Of a DNA stretch of 64,000 nt, positions 25,207-34,259 are shown in pieces. Numbering within the stretch: the stretch's first letter is position 1; each line of letters starts with the position of its first letter. This DNA is from Lachnospiraceae bacterium (GTDB lineage: Bacteria; Bacillota; Clostridia; Lachnospirales; Lachnospiraceae): NCBI GenBank assembly GCA_902363555.1, contig CABJAM010000003.1:186001-250000 (forward strand), written 5' to 3'. Under the pieces are notes generated by a model that searched no databases, had not been told where the DNA came from, and worked only from the letters and a program-made list of their open reading frames with translations. A program made the position numbers and the translations under genes.

Positions 25207-26586
25207 ATGAGAAAACGTTTTACAGCACTTGCTCTGACACTTGTCCTTGTTGCAGGCCTTATGGCCGGCTGCGGTGGCAGCGGATCGGGAACTAAGGATA
25301 CGAAGGATACAGCAGCGAAGGAAACACAGGCGCCGGCGCAGACTACTGCGGGCACCGAGGCTCAGACTGAAGCGAAAGACGGGGAAACACAGGCGGCAGC
25401 CGACGGTGAGCAGACCGAGATCACCGTTTGGGCATGGGATGCTTCCTTTAACGGCTATGCCCTTGAGGAAGCAGCAAAGGTATATGACGGCAACGTGAAG
25501 GTGAACTTTGTGGAGATGGCTAAGGCCGACTGCCTCCAGAAGATCCATACCACACTGGCTTCCGGCGTGACCGATGATCTGCCGGACATCGTTCTTATTT
25601 CCGACCTGAACGCACCGGGTTACCTGATGTCTTATCCGGGAGCTTTCAGAGCCATGGATGATCTTGTAAACTACGGCGATTTCGCAGACTATAAAGCAGC
25701 CGCCTGCCAGTATGAAGGCGTGGGCTACGGCGTACCGTTTGATACCGGTGTGGCCGGGCTGTTCTACCGCACCGATTACATTGAGGAAGCCGGATATACA
25801 GCAGAGGATATGCAGGATATGACATGGGATGAATATCTGGCCATGGGCGAAAAACTGAAAGAAAAAGGCCATATGCTCCAGACCTACAATCCCAACGATA
25901 TCGCAGAATTTCAGATTATGCTCCAGTCTGCCGGCAAGTGGTTCAGCAAAGCCGATGGCAGCGCAGATTTTACAGATAACGCCGCTTTAAAAGAATGCTT
26001 TGAAATTTTTAAGACATTAAATGAATCTGATTATGTGAAGGTAGTCAGCGACTGGACCGAATTTACCGGTGCCATCAACGGCGGCGACGTGGCCTGTGTA
26101 CTCCGTGGCTCCTGGATCTCCTCCACGATCATGGCTGGTGAGGATCAGAGCGGCAAGTGGGCTGTAGCTCCGGTTCCCAAGTTATCTGTGGACGGCGCAA
26201 CAAACAAATCCAACCAGGGCGGTTCCAGTTGGTATGTTCTGGCCAATAGTGCAAACTCCGATGCGGCTGCCGATTTCCTTGCCAAAACATTTGCAGGCAG
26301 CACAGACCTTTATAACACTTTATTGAATGATAAGAACATCATGGGTACATATTTACCGGCATCCGGCGTTCCCGCTTATGACGTGGCTTCCGATTTCTAC
26401 GGCGGACAGAAGCTCAATGCGGATTTTGCCGCATGGCTCAGTGAAATTCCGGCAGTAACTACCGGCGCATTTTCCGCAGAAGCTCAGACCGCTCTGCTTG
26501 GCGTTATGCCTGCATACCTGGCCGGAGGGGATATGGACAAGGCTTTAAGCGATGCTGCGACACAGTATGAACAACTGATCCAGTAA
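25207..26586 (+). CDS. ABC sugar transporter substrate-binding lipoprotein
   Basis: 459 residues. The lipobox LMAGC has its Cys at 22, followed by an Ala/Thr/Glu-rich linker of ~55 residues and a family 1 solute-binding domain (ITVWAWDASFNGYALEEAAK; later VPFDTGVAGLFYRTDY and NQGGSSWYVLANS). This family binds oligosaccharides for MalFG-type permeases, which follow. GGGAGGA precedes the ATG. A hairpin after the stop probably raises its level relative to the permeases. The nearby GH42 gene suggests a galactose-containing sugar, as inference. Confidence 0.9.
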   Translation: MRKRFTALALTLVLVAGLMAGCGGSGSGTKDTKDTAAKETQAPAQTTAGTEAQTEAKDGETQAAADGEQTEITVWAWDASFNGYALEEAAKVYDGNVKVNFVEMAKADCLQKIHTTLASGVTDDLPDIVLISDLNAPGYLMSYPGAFRAMDDLVNYGDFADYKAAACQYEGVGYGVPFDTGVAGLFYRTDYIEEAGYTAEDMQDMTWDEYLAMGEKLKEKGHMLQTYNPNDIAEFQIMLQSAGKWFSKADGSADFTDNAALKECFEIFKTLNESDYVKVVSDWTEFTGAINGGDVACVLRGSWISSTIMAGEDQSGKWAVAPVPKLSVDGATNKSNQGGSSWYVLANSANSDAAADFLAKTFAGSTDLYNTLLNDKNIMGTYLPASGVPAYDVASDFYGGQKLNADFAAWLSEIPAVTTGAFSAEAQTALLGVMPAYLAGGDMDKALSDAATQYEQLIQ

Positions 26587-26606
26587 CAGCGTTTTGCAAC
26601 GATTGC

Positions 26607-26645
26607 GGGCCGGACAGCCTGGAATAAAACCGGGCCGTCCGGCCC
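26607..26645 (+). terminator. Attenuating hairpin between binding-protein and permease genes
   Basis: GGGCCGGAC and GTCCGGCCC pair around about 21 bases. No T run, so it probably only limits downstream expression or protects the upstream mRNA end. Confidence 0.55.
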
Positions 26646-26699
26646 AAAGCTTTTCATATGAGCGAGGAAAAAGAAATAAGCCGTGAACGGGAGGTTATC

Positions 26700-27578
26700 A
26701 TGGTAAGAAAAGAAAAAAGTAAATATAAATTAACCGGATGGTCCATGGTTATTGCTGCGTCGGTGTTCGTTCTGGTATTCAGCTATGTACCTATGATCCA
26801 GGCCTTTGTCCTTTCCCTGAAAACCGGAAAGGGTGCAAACCTGACGTTTAATGGTCTGGCCAACTACACGCGTATGCTCAAGGACAGCGTATTTTGGAAA
26901 ACCATCGGAAACACACTGTTTTATGCGGTGATACAAATACCGATTATGATTATCTTGTCACTCTTTATTGCAGTACTGCTCAATGACCCAAAGCTGAAGC
27001 TGCGCGGCATTTACCGGACATGCATTTTCCTGCCCTGTGTCACATCCCTTGTTTCTTATTCCATTTTGTTTAAGAATCTTTTTGCTGTGGACGGGCTAGT
27101 AAACCAGCTTCTGCTTAAAATCGGGATCATCGATAAGGCGATACCGTTCGTATTGAGCGACGGCTGGGCCAAGGTGGTCATTATCATCGCACTGATCTGG
27201 CGGTATACCGGATATTACATGATTTTTTATTTATCAGCCCTGCAAAATGTGGATAAATCGGTCTATGAAGCGGCCAAGATGGACGGCAGCAGCTTCTTTA
27301 ACACCTTTTTCAAGATCACGATGCCAATGCTCAAGCCCATCGTTTTTCTCACAAGCATTATGGCGCTCAACTCCACCCTGCAGTTATTTGATGAGGTTGT
27401 CAATCTGACCAATGGCGGCCCTGGCAACGCCACACGGACAATTTCCCAGTACATTTACGATCTGTCCTTTAACTACGTGCCAAGCTACGGATATGCGGCG
27501 GCGGTTTCCTATGTGGTGCTGCTGTTGATCGTAATTATAACAATTGTCCAGAAAGGAATTATGCGTGAGAAAAAATGA
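26700..27578 (+). CDS. ABC sugar transporter permease, MalF/UgpA type
   Basis: About 292 residues and six membrane helices, starting with MVIAASVFVLVFSYVPMIQA. The permease EAA loop is YEAAKMDGSSFFNTFFKITMPML. An ATG at 26700 with GGGAGG upstream fits best; an earlier ATG at 26658 has no site and gives a charged extension. It forms the channel with the second permease, whose ATG overlaps this stop. No dedicated ATPase gene is present, so a shared MsmX-like ATPase elsewhere is likely. Confidence 0.9.
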   Translation: MVRKEKSKYKLTGWSMVIAASVFVLVFSYVPMIQAFVLSLKTGKGANLTFNGLANYTRMLKDSVFWKTIGNTLFYAVIQIPIMIILSLFIAVLLNDPKLKLRGIYRTCIFLPCVTSLVSYSILFKNLFAVDGLVNQLLLKIGIIDKAIPFVLSDGWAKVVIIIALIWRYTGYYMIFYLSALQNVDKSVYEAAKMDGSSFFNTFFKITMPMLKPIVFLTSIMALNSTLQLFDEVVNLTNGGPGNATRTISQYIYDLSFNYVPSYGYAAAVSYVVLLLIVIITIVQKGIMREKK

Positions 27579-28381
27579 GAAAACTGAGCAGTGTATTTAA
27601 AAATCTTTTTTTGATCATTATTTCCTTTATATCCATATTTCCATTTTACTGGATGCTCGTGGGAGCCACCAATGATTCCAAGGATATTACCATGGGAAAG
27701 CTGACCTTCGGGTCCTCGCTGGTCAAAAATATTACAAATGCCTTTGATAAGGCCGATCTGTGGCAGGCCTTCTTTAACTCGGCGGTGCTGGCCATCATCA
27801 TCACGGCGCTGTCATTGCTGATCTGCTCCATTGCCGGATACGCTTTTGTTATTTACCCAAGCCGCGGCAAGGAAATATTGTTCATGGTGCTTATAGCTTC
27901 CATGATGGTGCCCTTTGCAGCCAAGATCATCCCAATGTTCCGTATGTTTTCGGATATGAAGCTTTTAAACAGCTTCTGGGCAATCATACTGCCGGCCATC
28001 GGAGCCCCTTTCCTTATCTTTTTCTTTAAACAGAATGCGGAGTCGTTCCCCAGGGAGACGATCCAGGCGGCCCGGGTGGATGGCTGTGGTGAATACCAGA
28101 TTTTTGTCCGTATTTTTATGCCTATGATGAAATCCACGTATGCGGCTGCCGGCATTTTTGCCTTTATGGCCAGTTGGAACAACTATATGTGGCCGTTGAT
28201 CGCCCTGCAGAGTAATTCCAAGTTTACACTGCCGCTGATGGTGTCCAATCTGGCTGCGGATTTCAATCCGGATTACGGTATGATCATGGTTGGTATTATA
28301 CTTTCCACCATACCGACGATCATCGTGTTCTTCTGCCTGCAAAAAGCATTTGTGGAGGGAATGGTCGGTTCTGTGAAATAG
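27575..28381 (+). CDS. ABC sugar transporter permease, MalG/UgpE type
   Basis: 268 residues and six membrane helices. The EAA motif is in IQAARVDGCGEYQIFVRIFMPMMKS, and it ends with the usual AFVEGMVGSVK. The start overlaps the stop of the first permease (ATGA), so the two are translated together in roughly equal amounts. Partner of the binding protein at 25207. Confidence 0.92.
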   Translation: MRKLSSVFKNLFLIIISFISIFPFYWMLVGATNDSKDITMGKLTFGSSLVKNITNAFDKADLWQAFFNSAVLAIIITALSLLICSIAGYAFVIYPSRGKEILFMVLIASMMVPFAAKIIPMFRMFSDMKLLNSFWAIILPAIGAPFLIFFFKQNAESFPRETIQAARVDGCGEYQIFVRIFMPMMKSTYAAAGIFAFMASWNNYMWPLIALQSNSKFTLPLMVSNLAADFNPDYGMIMVGIILSTIPTIIVFFCLQKAFVEGMVGSVK

Positions 28382-28397
28382 CTGGCTGCGGCCGGCG

Positions 28398-28426
28398 TTG
28401 ACAATGGTTCGGGCCGATGATACAAT
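28398..28426 (+). promoter_or_regulatory. Sigma-70 promoter for the LacI-family gene
   Basis: TTGACA, a 17-base spacer and TACAAT, about 60 bases before the ATG. The regulator can therefore be made independently of the transporter. Confidence 0.75.
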
Positions 28427-28485
28427 AAAAAATAGTAGGCGGCCAAAAGACGCCCGCCAACAAATAAAGATTAGGATGGTAGAAA

Positions 28486-29508
28486 ATGGCTGTTAAGGTA
28501 AAAGAACTGGCGGCGATGCTGAATTTGTCGCCGGCGACGGTGTCGCTTGTATTGAATAATAAACCGGGGATCAGCGAGGCGACGCGCAATAAGGTCCGTG
28601 CTGCTGTACGGGAGCTGGGCTGTGAGGAGCTTCTGGAGGATGAGTCCGCGAAAAAGAATATCATGTTTATTGTTTACCGCAAGGACAGTACGACTCCCAA
28701 CAGCAGCCCTTACTTTTCTCAGATTTTCTCGGAAATCATTGAAGGGGTAGAAAGCCAGATCAAATCCAGAGGCTATAATTTATTGATCTCCTATGTGGAT
28801 CAGTCCACGGTATGGGAGGTTTCGGCCAATATTAGCAGGGAGCACGTGGAAGGTGTTCTGCTGCTGGCCACGGAAATGCAGGAAACGCAGATGAATGCAT
28901 TTTCCCAGGTCCAGGTGCCCATTGTCATTGTCGATAACTATATGGAACATAAAAGCTTTGATTGTATTACCATTAACAATGAGCAGGGTGTCAATGAGGT
29001 TGTACGGCACCTTGTGGAGATGGGTCATAAAAATATTGGATATCTTCATATTGATCAGAATGCAAACAACTTTACGGAGCGTTACTACGGCTTTTTAAGA
29101 GCTCTGGATACGTTTAATATCCCCAGGGATGCGGTGACGATGGTACGCATATGTTCCGGCGGCGGGGATGCCGTTTACCAGAATCTGAAGCTCGCTCTTG
29201 AGGAATGTGAACATATGCCCACGGCATTTTTCGCGGACAATGATATTATCGCCATATATGCTGTGCGTATTTTGCGGGAGCTGGGCTATAAGATTCCCGA
29301 GGACGTGTCCATCGTAGGGTTTGATAATATCGCCCTGCTGGAGGTTTTGGACCCGCCGCTGACGTCGATTCAGATTCCAAAGCATAAAATGGGTGTTATC
29401 GCGGCCAATGCGCTGATCGATAAGATTACCGAGCCTATGGAGGGTGTTGTGAAGATCGAGGTGCGCACCAGTCTTGTGAAACGTAAAAGTGTTGCGCGTA
29501 TACAATAA
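28486..29508 (+). CDS. LacI family transcriptional regulator
   Basis: 340 residues. The helix-turn-helix and hinge helix fill residues 1-45 (VKELAAMLNLSPATVSLVLNNKPGISEATR), followed by a periplasmic-binding-protein-like sensor domain with AFFADNDIIAIYAVRILRELG and the typical ending PPLTSIQIPKHKMGVIAANAL. It would repress the sugar import genes and release on binding a sugar. The palindrome at 25106-25126 is a likely target. It lies between the transporter and the beta-galactosidase it probably controls. Confidence 0.9.
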   Translation: MAVKVKELAAMLNLSPATVSLVLNNKPGISEATRNKVRAAVRELGCEELLEDESAKKNIMFIVYRKDSTTPNSSPYFSQIFSEIIEGVESQIKSRGYNLLISYVDQSTVWEVSANISREHVEGVLLLATEMQETQMNAFSQVQVPIVIVDNYMEHKSFDCITINNEQGVNEVVRHLVEMGHKNIGYLHIDQNANNFTERYYGFLRALDTFNIPRDAVTMVRICSGGGDAVYQNLKLALEECEHMPTAFFADNDIIAIYAVRILRELGYKIPEDVSIVGFDNIALLEVLDPPLTSIQIPKHKMGVIAANALIDKITEPMEGVVKIEVRTSLVKRKSVARIQ

Positions 29509-29546
29509 ATTTTATGGCCTGTAAGATTAAAAGGAGACCTGAATGT

Positions 29547-31646
29547 ATGCTGAGTAAAAAAACCCCTTTTATTTTATATGGCGGAGATTATAATCCGGAT
29601 CAGTGGGATGAAAAGACCATAGACGAGGATATGAAGCTGTTCAAAAAGGCTGGTGTGAACCTGCTTGTTCTGCCGGTATTTTCATGGGCAAAGCTGGAGC
29701 CTGAGGAAGGCCGGTATGAATTTGAATGGCTGGATAAGATTTTAAATAAAATATGGGAAAACCATATTTATGTGTTTTTAGCGACCCCGACCACAGCACA
29801 GCCGGCATGGCTGTCGAAAAAGTACGCGGATGTGCTTCCGGTAGATATTACCGGCCGTAAACGGACCCATGGGATGCGCGTATTTTTCTGTGTCAACAGT
29901 GAACATTACCGGCTCCGCGCCAGAGCGCTGGCCGAGGCCATGGCTGAGCATTACAGGGATTTTCCGGGGCTGGCCGGCTGGCATGTGTCCAACGAGTACG
30001 GAACTTACTGCTATTGCGAGAATTGTCAGAATAAATTTCGGGGCTGGCTGAAAAAACGTTATGGAACGATTGAAAATTTAAACGACCGGTGGCATACATC
30101 GTTTTGGGGACGTACGGTCTATGATTTTGATGAGATCATGGTTCCCAGTGAGTTAAATGATGATTACCGTTTCAGTCCGGCAGTACAGTTGGACTACATG
30201 CGTTTTGTCACAGATTCTACCATTGGCTGTTATCTCAATGAAGCCACGGTCTTAAAGGCGGCTACGCCGGACCTTCCGGTATTTTCCAATATTTCCGGAT
30301 ATATTAAAAAGCTGAATCAGTTTGAAATGGTACCCCATATGGATTGTGCGGGCTGGGATAATTATCCGGCGCCCACCGATGAGCCGGCCTTTATCGCCTT
30401 GAAGCACGATATTATGCGCGGTGCAAAGGATGGAGCCTCCTATCTTGTGACGGAGCAGTCGCCCAATCAGCAGAATTGGCAGCCTTATAATAAGCTGAAG
30501 CGGCCGGGTGAGCTTCGCCGTCTGGCGTATCAGGGCATGGCCCACGGTGCGGACAGCAGTTTGTATTTCCAGATGCGTCAGTCCATTGCTGGTCAGGAGA
30601 AATTTCACGGGGCCCTGATCGCTCACTGTGGTGAGGATACCCGTATTTTCCGGGAAATGTGCGTCCTGGGCCAGGAGCTAAAAAAGCTTGGCAGGGCGTT
30701 TGTGGGCGGCCGGACAAAAGCCCGGGCGGCGATCGTGTTTGACTGGGATAACTGGTGGGCTCTGGAGCTTTCAAGCGGGCCCACACAGGATATGGACTAT
30801 TTAAAACAGGTTTATAAGTACTATAAGGCTTTCCATTCCCAAAATATCCCAGTGGATATGGTTAAGACGACCCGTGAACTCTCGGCCTATGATGTGGTCG
30901 TTCTGCCGTTGATGTATATGGTCAAGCCCGGCTTTGATGAAAAGATCCGGACACTTGTGGAGAGCGGTAAAACTGTGCTGGCCACCTACATGTCCGGCCG
31001 GGCCGATGAAAATGACCGCTGTATTTTCGGCGCTTATCCGGGGCCGCTTGGCGATGTGTTCGGGCTTTGGGTGGAGGAGACCGATGCGCTGTATCCGCAG
31101 GAGTCTGTGGAGATCACCATGGACGGCAGCAATATCCATTATCCGGAGGGTGCTTACCGGGGACGTTTCCTGTGTGATATTCTCCATACGACCACAGCCA
31201 GGGTACTGGGCCGGTATGGCCGCGCTTATGACGGTGCGCAGGAGATCCGCTGCTTTTACAGCGGCAGTCCGGCCATTACGTGCAATGATTTTGGCAAAGG
31301 CCGCGCCTATTATGTGGGAACAGAGATGGATACGCTGTTTATGGAACGTCTCGTGGATGCCATGTGCCGGGAGCAGGGGATTTATGCACCCTTTAAGACG
31401 GATGGCGCACTGGAAGTGACTTGCCGGGAAAATGAGGACGGACAGTTTTGGTTTGTCATTAACCACGGCAGTGAAAAGGGCTGCGTATACCTTGGTAAGG
31501 CTTTGGACTGCAAAGAGACGGCGGATTACGGGCACAGCGGAACCGTTTACCGGGATCTGCTCAGAGACCGGAATGTGGCCGGCGCTTACGAGATTGAGGC
31601 CGGCGATGTGGCTGTACTTAAAGTAATGGAAGGGATGCCGGTATGA
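29547..31646 (+). CDS. Beta-galactosidase, glycoside hydrolase family 42
   Basis: About 699 residues, the normal GH42 length. The TIM-barrel opens with YGGDYNPDQW. The acid/base residue is Glu150 in the NE pair of WHVSNEYG and the nucleophile is Glu303 in LVTEQSPNQQNW. Cys115, Cys155, Cys157 and Cys160 match the zinc-site cysteines of many GH42 enzymes. The trimerisation and C-terminal beta domains follow. No signal peptide, so it works on imported galactosides. AAGGAGA is upstream of the ATG at 29547; the earlier frame start is unsupported. It overlaps the esterase gene by 4 bp. Confidence 0.93.
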   Translation: MLSKKTPFILYGGDYNPDQWDEKTIDEDMKLFKKAGVNLLVLPVFSWAKLEPEEGRYEFEWLDKILNKIWENHIYVFLATPTTAQPAWLSKKYADVLPVDITGRKRTHGMRVFFCVNSEHYRLRARALAEAMAEHYRDFPGLAGWHVSNEYGTYCYCENCQNKFRGWLKKRYGTIENLNDRWHTSFWGRTVYDFDEIMVPSELNDDYRFSPAVQLDYMRFVTDSTIGCYLNEATVLKAATPDLPVFSNISGYIKKLNQFEMVPHMDCAGWDNYPAPTDEPAFIALKHDIMRGAKDGASYLVTEQSPNQQNWQPYNKLKRPGELRRLAYQGMAHGADSSLYFQMRQSIAGQEKFHGALIAHCGEDTRIFREMCVLGQELKKLGRAFVGGRTKARAAIVFDWDNWWALELSSGPTQDMDYLKQVYKYYKAFHSQNIPVDMVKTTRELSAYDVVVLPLMYMVKPGFDEKIRTLVESGKTVLATYMSGRADENDRCIFGAYPGPLGDVFGLWVEETDALYPQESVEITMDGSNIHYPEGAYRGRFLCDILHTTTARVLGRYGRAYDGAQEIRCFYSGSPAITCNDFGKGRAYYVGTEMDTLFMERLVDAMCREQGIYAPFKTDGALEVTCRENEDGQFWFVINHGSEKGCVYLGKALDCKETADYGHSGTVYRDLLRDRNVAGAYEIEAGDVAVLKVMEGMPV

Positions 31647-32605
31647 TCCATCAGAGAATCCCTTTAAATGCTCAAAATCCGGACGCGTGTCTGGAAACCT
31701 ATTTTCTTGATTATCTGTCGGCGTACCGTTATGATGGCGGCGCGCCGGTCATTGTGATATGCCCCGGCGGCGGATTTGCTTATCTGGCTGACCGGGAGAT
31801 GGAGCCCGTGGCCATGGTTTTTAATGCCATGGGCTACCACGCTGCGATTCTTCGGTATTCCTGCGGAAAGTATTGTAATGTGGCGGCGTCCGTGGCTGAT
31901 GCCGCCTGCGCGGTTGCTATTTTGCGCCAGCGGGCCGGGGATTTTCGTATTGATCCGGGCCGTATCTTTTTGTGCGGATTTTCCGCCGGCGGTTTTATCG
32001 CATCGGCGCTGGGGGTGTTTTGGGATACGTCCTGGCTGTGCAGGGAGATGAAGCAGCGGGGGCGGGAGTGGATCGGCTTTTCACAGGAGAGCCTCCAGTG
32101 GCGGCCGGACCGGCTGATCCTTGGCTATCCGGTGATCAATCTGAATGAGGTGACGGATATACTTCCCTATATTGAGAATTTTTCCATGGGAAATCCCAAT
32201 GTCTGTGAGGATGATTACACGTTTTACAGGGATGAGCAGAAGTATATCAATTTCCGCCGGCTGGAAAATACGTGGCTGTTTGGCAATGCCTGGCCGGATA
32301 AACGGACGGTGGAAAAGTATTGTCCGGACCTGCATGTGGATGGCCGGACGCCTCCGGCGTTTATCTGGCATACGATGCAGGATAATCTGGTGTTTCCGGA
32401 AAATTCGATCCGGTTTGCCACAGCTTTGCGCAAGGCGGGGGTGGACTGTGAGCTCCATTTGTTTGCAAAGGGGTTTCATGGGCTTTCGCTGGCCAATGAG
32501 GTCAGCGCGCTTCGACAGAGTGATGTGGTGGCGGGCTGCCAGATGTGGGTGGAATTAGTGCGGGAGTGGATTTTTGCGGAATGTGACGGCGGTGCGGGGG
32601 CGTGA
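31643..32605 (+). CDS. Alpha/beta hydrolase, carbohydrate-esterase-like
   Basis: 320 residues. The oxyanion-hole motif is CPGGGFAYLADRE, the nucleophile Ser114 sits in CGFSAGG, and the catalytic Asp and His are probably in WHTMQDNLV and AKGFHGLSL near the end. This order fits acetyl-xylan or sugar-ester esterases of the BD-FAE/Axe-like group. It is cytoplasmic. Its ATG overlaps the GH42 stop, so it probably removes acyl groups from the same imported sugars. The exact ester is not known. Confidence 0.82.
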   Translation: MIHQRIPLNAQNPDACLETYFLDYLSAYRYDGGAPVIVICPGGGFAYLADREMEPVAMVFNAMGYHAAILRYSCGKYCNVAASVADAACAVAILRQRAGDFRIDPGRIFLCGFSAGGFIASALGVFWDTSWLCREMKQRGREWIGFSQESLQWRPDRLILGYPVINLNEVTDILPYIENFSMGNPNVCEDDYTFYRDEQKYINFRRLENTWLFGNAWPDKRTVEKYCPDLHVDGRTPPAFIWHTMQDNLVFPENSIRFATALRKAGVDCELHLFAKGFHGLSLANEVSALRQSDVVAGCQMWVELVREWIFAECDGGAGA

Positions 32606-32624
32606 TGCCCCGGCACCGCTTTTG
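32589..32624 (+). terminator. Intrinsic terminator at the end of the GH42/esterase operon
   Basis: 13-bp stem (GCGGTGC.../...GCACCGC, one mismatch, 5-base loop) followed by TTTT. The esterase stop codon lies within it. Confidence 0.8.
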
Positions 32625-32734
32625 TGTGTTTTGCGGCGCGTGAGGCTTCGTCGCGGTGCATGTTATCACAACTGGTAGCACCGCATGGAAGGTGTTTCAT
32701 TTCGGTTCCTCTGAAGTGTTACTATTACACGGTT

Positions 32735-33604
32735 TTATTTGACCTGCTGCCATGCATTTATATTCTTTTTTACGAATTGACGGAAGGTCTGCGGCTTCTT
32801 TTTCATAACCTGTTCGAAGACTGTAGTGACGTTTTTGGCGGTTCCCCTCCGGGTCATCATATAAAGCATTCCCATGACTGTGGAATACTCCTTATCAAGG
32901 CCGCGTATATCGATCCAGTACTTTTTTGCAAGCGACGGTTTGGGGTTTGCATAGGTGATTTTTCGGTTAAGCTCCTGAGATAAGATATCCGCGGCCTGCC
33001 AATAGTCCATAGCTTCCGGGCCTGTAATTGAGTAGCCTGTGTTTTTGTGCTTTTCCGGTTCGGACAATACCCTGGCGGTCAGCTCTCCGATATCTTCAGC
33101 ATCAATAAAACTGGTGAGTGCATTCTTCACTGGTACTACGATGCGGTCGAAATACTTTATTTCAAAAGCATGGACTCCGCTGATATTCTGCATAAAAAAG
33201 CTGGGGCGAATGTGGCAGTAGGGCAATCCCGCCTGCTCAATATATTTCTCGATTTTGTGATGAGGAGGTACAGGATTATGCTCCACACCGATCAGGGAAA
33301 GAAAACATACCAGACGGATATCGCCTTTTTCTCTGAGCGCTTCTACAAACGGTTTCAAGTCTTCCGGTTTACCTAAATGGGGCGGGCGCATAATAAAAAC
33401 CCGGTCAACCTCCTCCAGTGCCGCAGCAAATGTGGAGCTGTCTGTGAAATCAAAATAAACGTGGCGGGCACTGTCACCGTATTTATTTTTCAGCGCCTGG
33501 ACATTAATATCCGCAACTGTGACAGCCTGTCCGCTTTTTATGGCATATTGAGCAACATAACCGCCCACATTGCCAAGTGCTCCAGTAATCATAATTTTAC
33601 CCAT
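32735..33604 (-). CDS. NmrA/SDR-type NAD(P)-binding protein
   Basis: 289 residues. The dinucleotide motif GALGNVGG is at residues 7-14; later SLIGVEHNPVPPHHKIEKYIEQAGLPYCHIRPSFFMQN matches the NmrA / NAD(P)H:quinone-oxidoreductase-like family, which sense or reduce using NAD(P)(H). It is co-transcribed with the MarR gene, whose stop overlaps this start. The MarR partner suggests a role in quinone or redox stress, as inference. The start ATG at 33604 is preceded by a GGAGGAAAAAA site. Confidence 0.85.
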   Translation of the reverse strand: MGKIMITGALGNVGGYVAQYAIKSGQAVTVADINVQALKNKYGDSARHVYFDFTDSSTFAAALEEVDRVFIMRPPHLGKPEDLKPFVEALREKGDIRLVCFLSLIGVEHNPVPPHHKIEKYIEQAGLPYCHIRPSFFMQNISGVHAFEIKYFDRIVVPVKNALTSFIDAEDIGELTARVLSEPEKHKNTGYSITGPEAMDYWQAADILSQELNRKITYANPKPSLAKKYWIDIRGLDKEYSTVMGMLYMMTRRGTAKNVTTVFEQVMKKKPQTFRQFVKKNINAWQQVK

Positions 33605-34025
33605 TATTTTTTTCCTCCAATAAGATTGTGTTTGCCTGGTCCAATAAATCAATCAGTGCAGCAAAGTTTTTACTGCCCATCTTTTCGCTGAGAGTAAGCA
33701 TTGTTTTATAGTATTCATCATATGCGTTCTCTACCAGCTCCATGGCTTTTGGTGTTGGAATTATGCGATTGCTGCGTCGGTCCTCCTGCGAGGGCTGTTT
33801 TGTTATATATCCTTTTTTATGCATGGCAGTGACCATATTTGTAGCCATTGCCTTAGATACCTTAAAAAAACGGGAAATCCCCATGGGCGTCTTATCGCCA
33901 TCGGTTTTGCATAAGTATATGAGCATCCCCATTTCACTGGAACGGATCGGAAGCTCGCGTTTTGTGTTAATGTTAAGACGGCAAAATAGCGAAATATGTT
34001 CTGCGGCCTTTAATAATTCCTCCAT
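33597..34025 (-). CDS. MarR family transcriptional regulator
   Basis: 142 residues. A winged helix occupies the middle: LPIRSSEMGMLIYLC, then TPMGISRFFKVSKAMATNMVTAMHKKGYITKQPSQEDRRSNRI, which ends with the typical wing DRR. It probably represses its own operon through the palindrome at 34048-34090, which covers the promoter. The ATG has AGGAAAGG upstream. No conserved cysteine sensor is evident at the N-terminus other than Cys in SLFCRLN and LCKTD. Confidence 0.9.
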   Translation of the reverse strand: MEELLKAAEHISLFCRLNINTKRELPIRSSEMGMLIYLCKTDGDKTPMGISRFFKVSKAMATNMVTAMHKKGYITKQPSQEDRRSNRIIPTPKAMELVENAYDEYYKTMLTLSEKMGSKNFAALIDLLDQANTILLEEKNNG

Positions 34026-34047
34026 AAAAGATAATCCTTTCCTAAAA

Positions 34048-34090
34048 AAGTAAATCCGATGTACTAAATTATAGTACATCAGATTTACTT
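34048..34090. promoter_or_regulatory. MarR operator candidate
   Basis: 18-bp arms at 34048-34065 and 34073-34090 (GATGTACT...AGTACATC core) match with a single mismatch. They overlap the spacer and -10 of the MarR promoter, the expected place for autorepression. Confidence 0.75.
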
Positions 34091-34096
34091 TGTCAA
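34068..34096 (-). promoter_or_regulatory. Consensus promoter for the MarR/NmrA operon
   Basis: On the minus strand TTGACA (34096-34091), a 17-base spacer and TATAAT (34073-34068), both perfect. The palindrome described for MarR lies over it. Confidence 0.9.
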
Positions 34097-34174
34097 GCAT
34101 ATGATTATAATGAATAGCTGCTATCTTTGTGCTTTTCTTAAACAGGTTTTCATTAACAGATATTAAATTGGAAT

Positions 34175-34219
34175 AAAAAAAGAACAGGTATTTCCACGTG
34201 GGAGACCTGCTCTTTTTTT
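34175..34219 (-). terminator. Terminator for the LVIVD gene
   Basis: AAAAAAAGAACAGGT and ACCTGCTCTTTTTTT pair with one G-T-type mismatch around a 15-base loop that holds CCACGTGG. A-rich and T-rich tails make it bidirectional. It serves the LVIVD gene at 34260. Confidence 0.85.
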
Positions 34220-34259
34220 ATGCCGCGGAATGTAAAGGCGGCGATTCTAAAGCTGAGTT

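Noticed and set aside
32606..32734. Possible small RNA between the esterase and NmrA genes
   Set aside because: Only the terminator tail and a GC-rich stretch are seen; no promoter or conserved fold.
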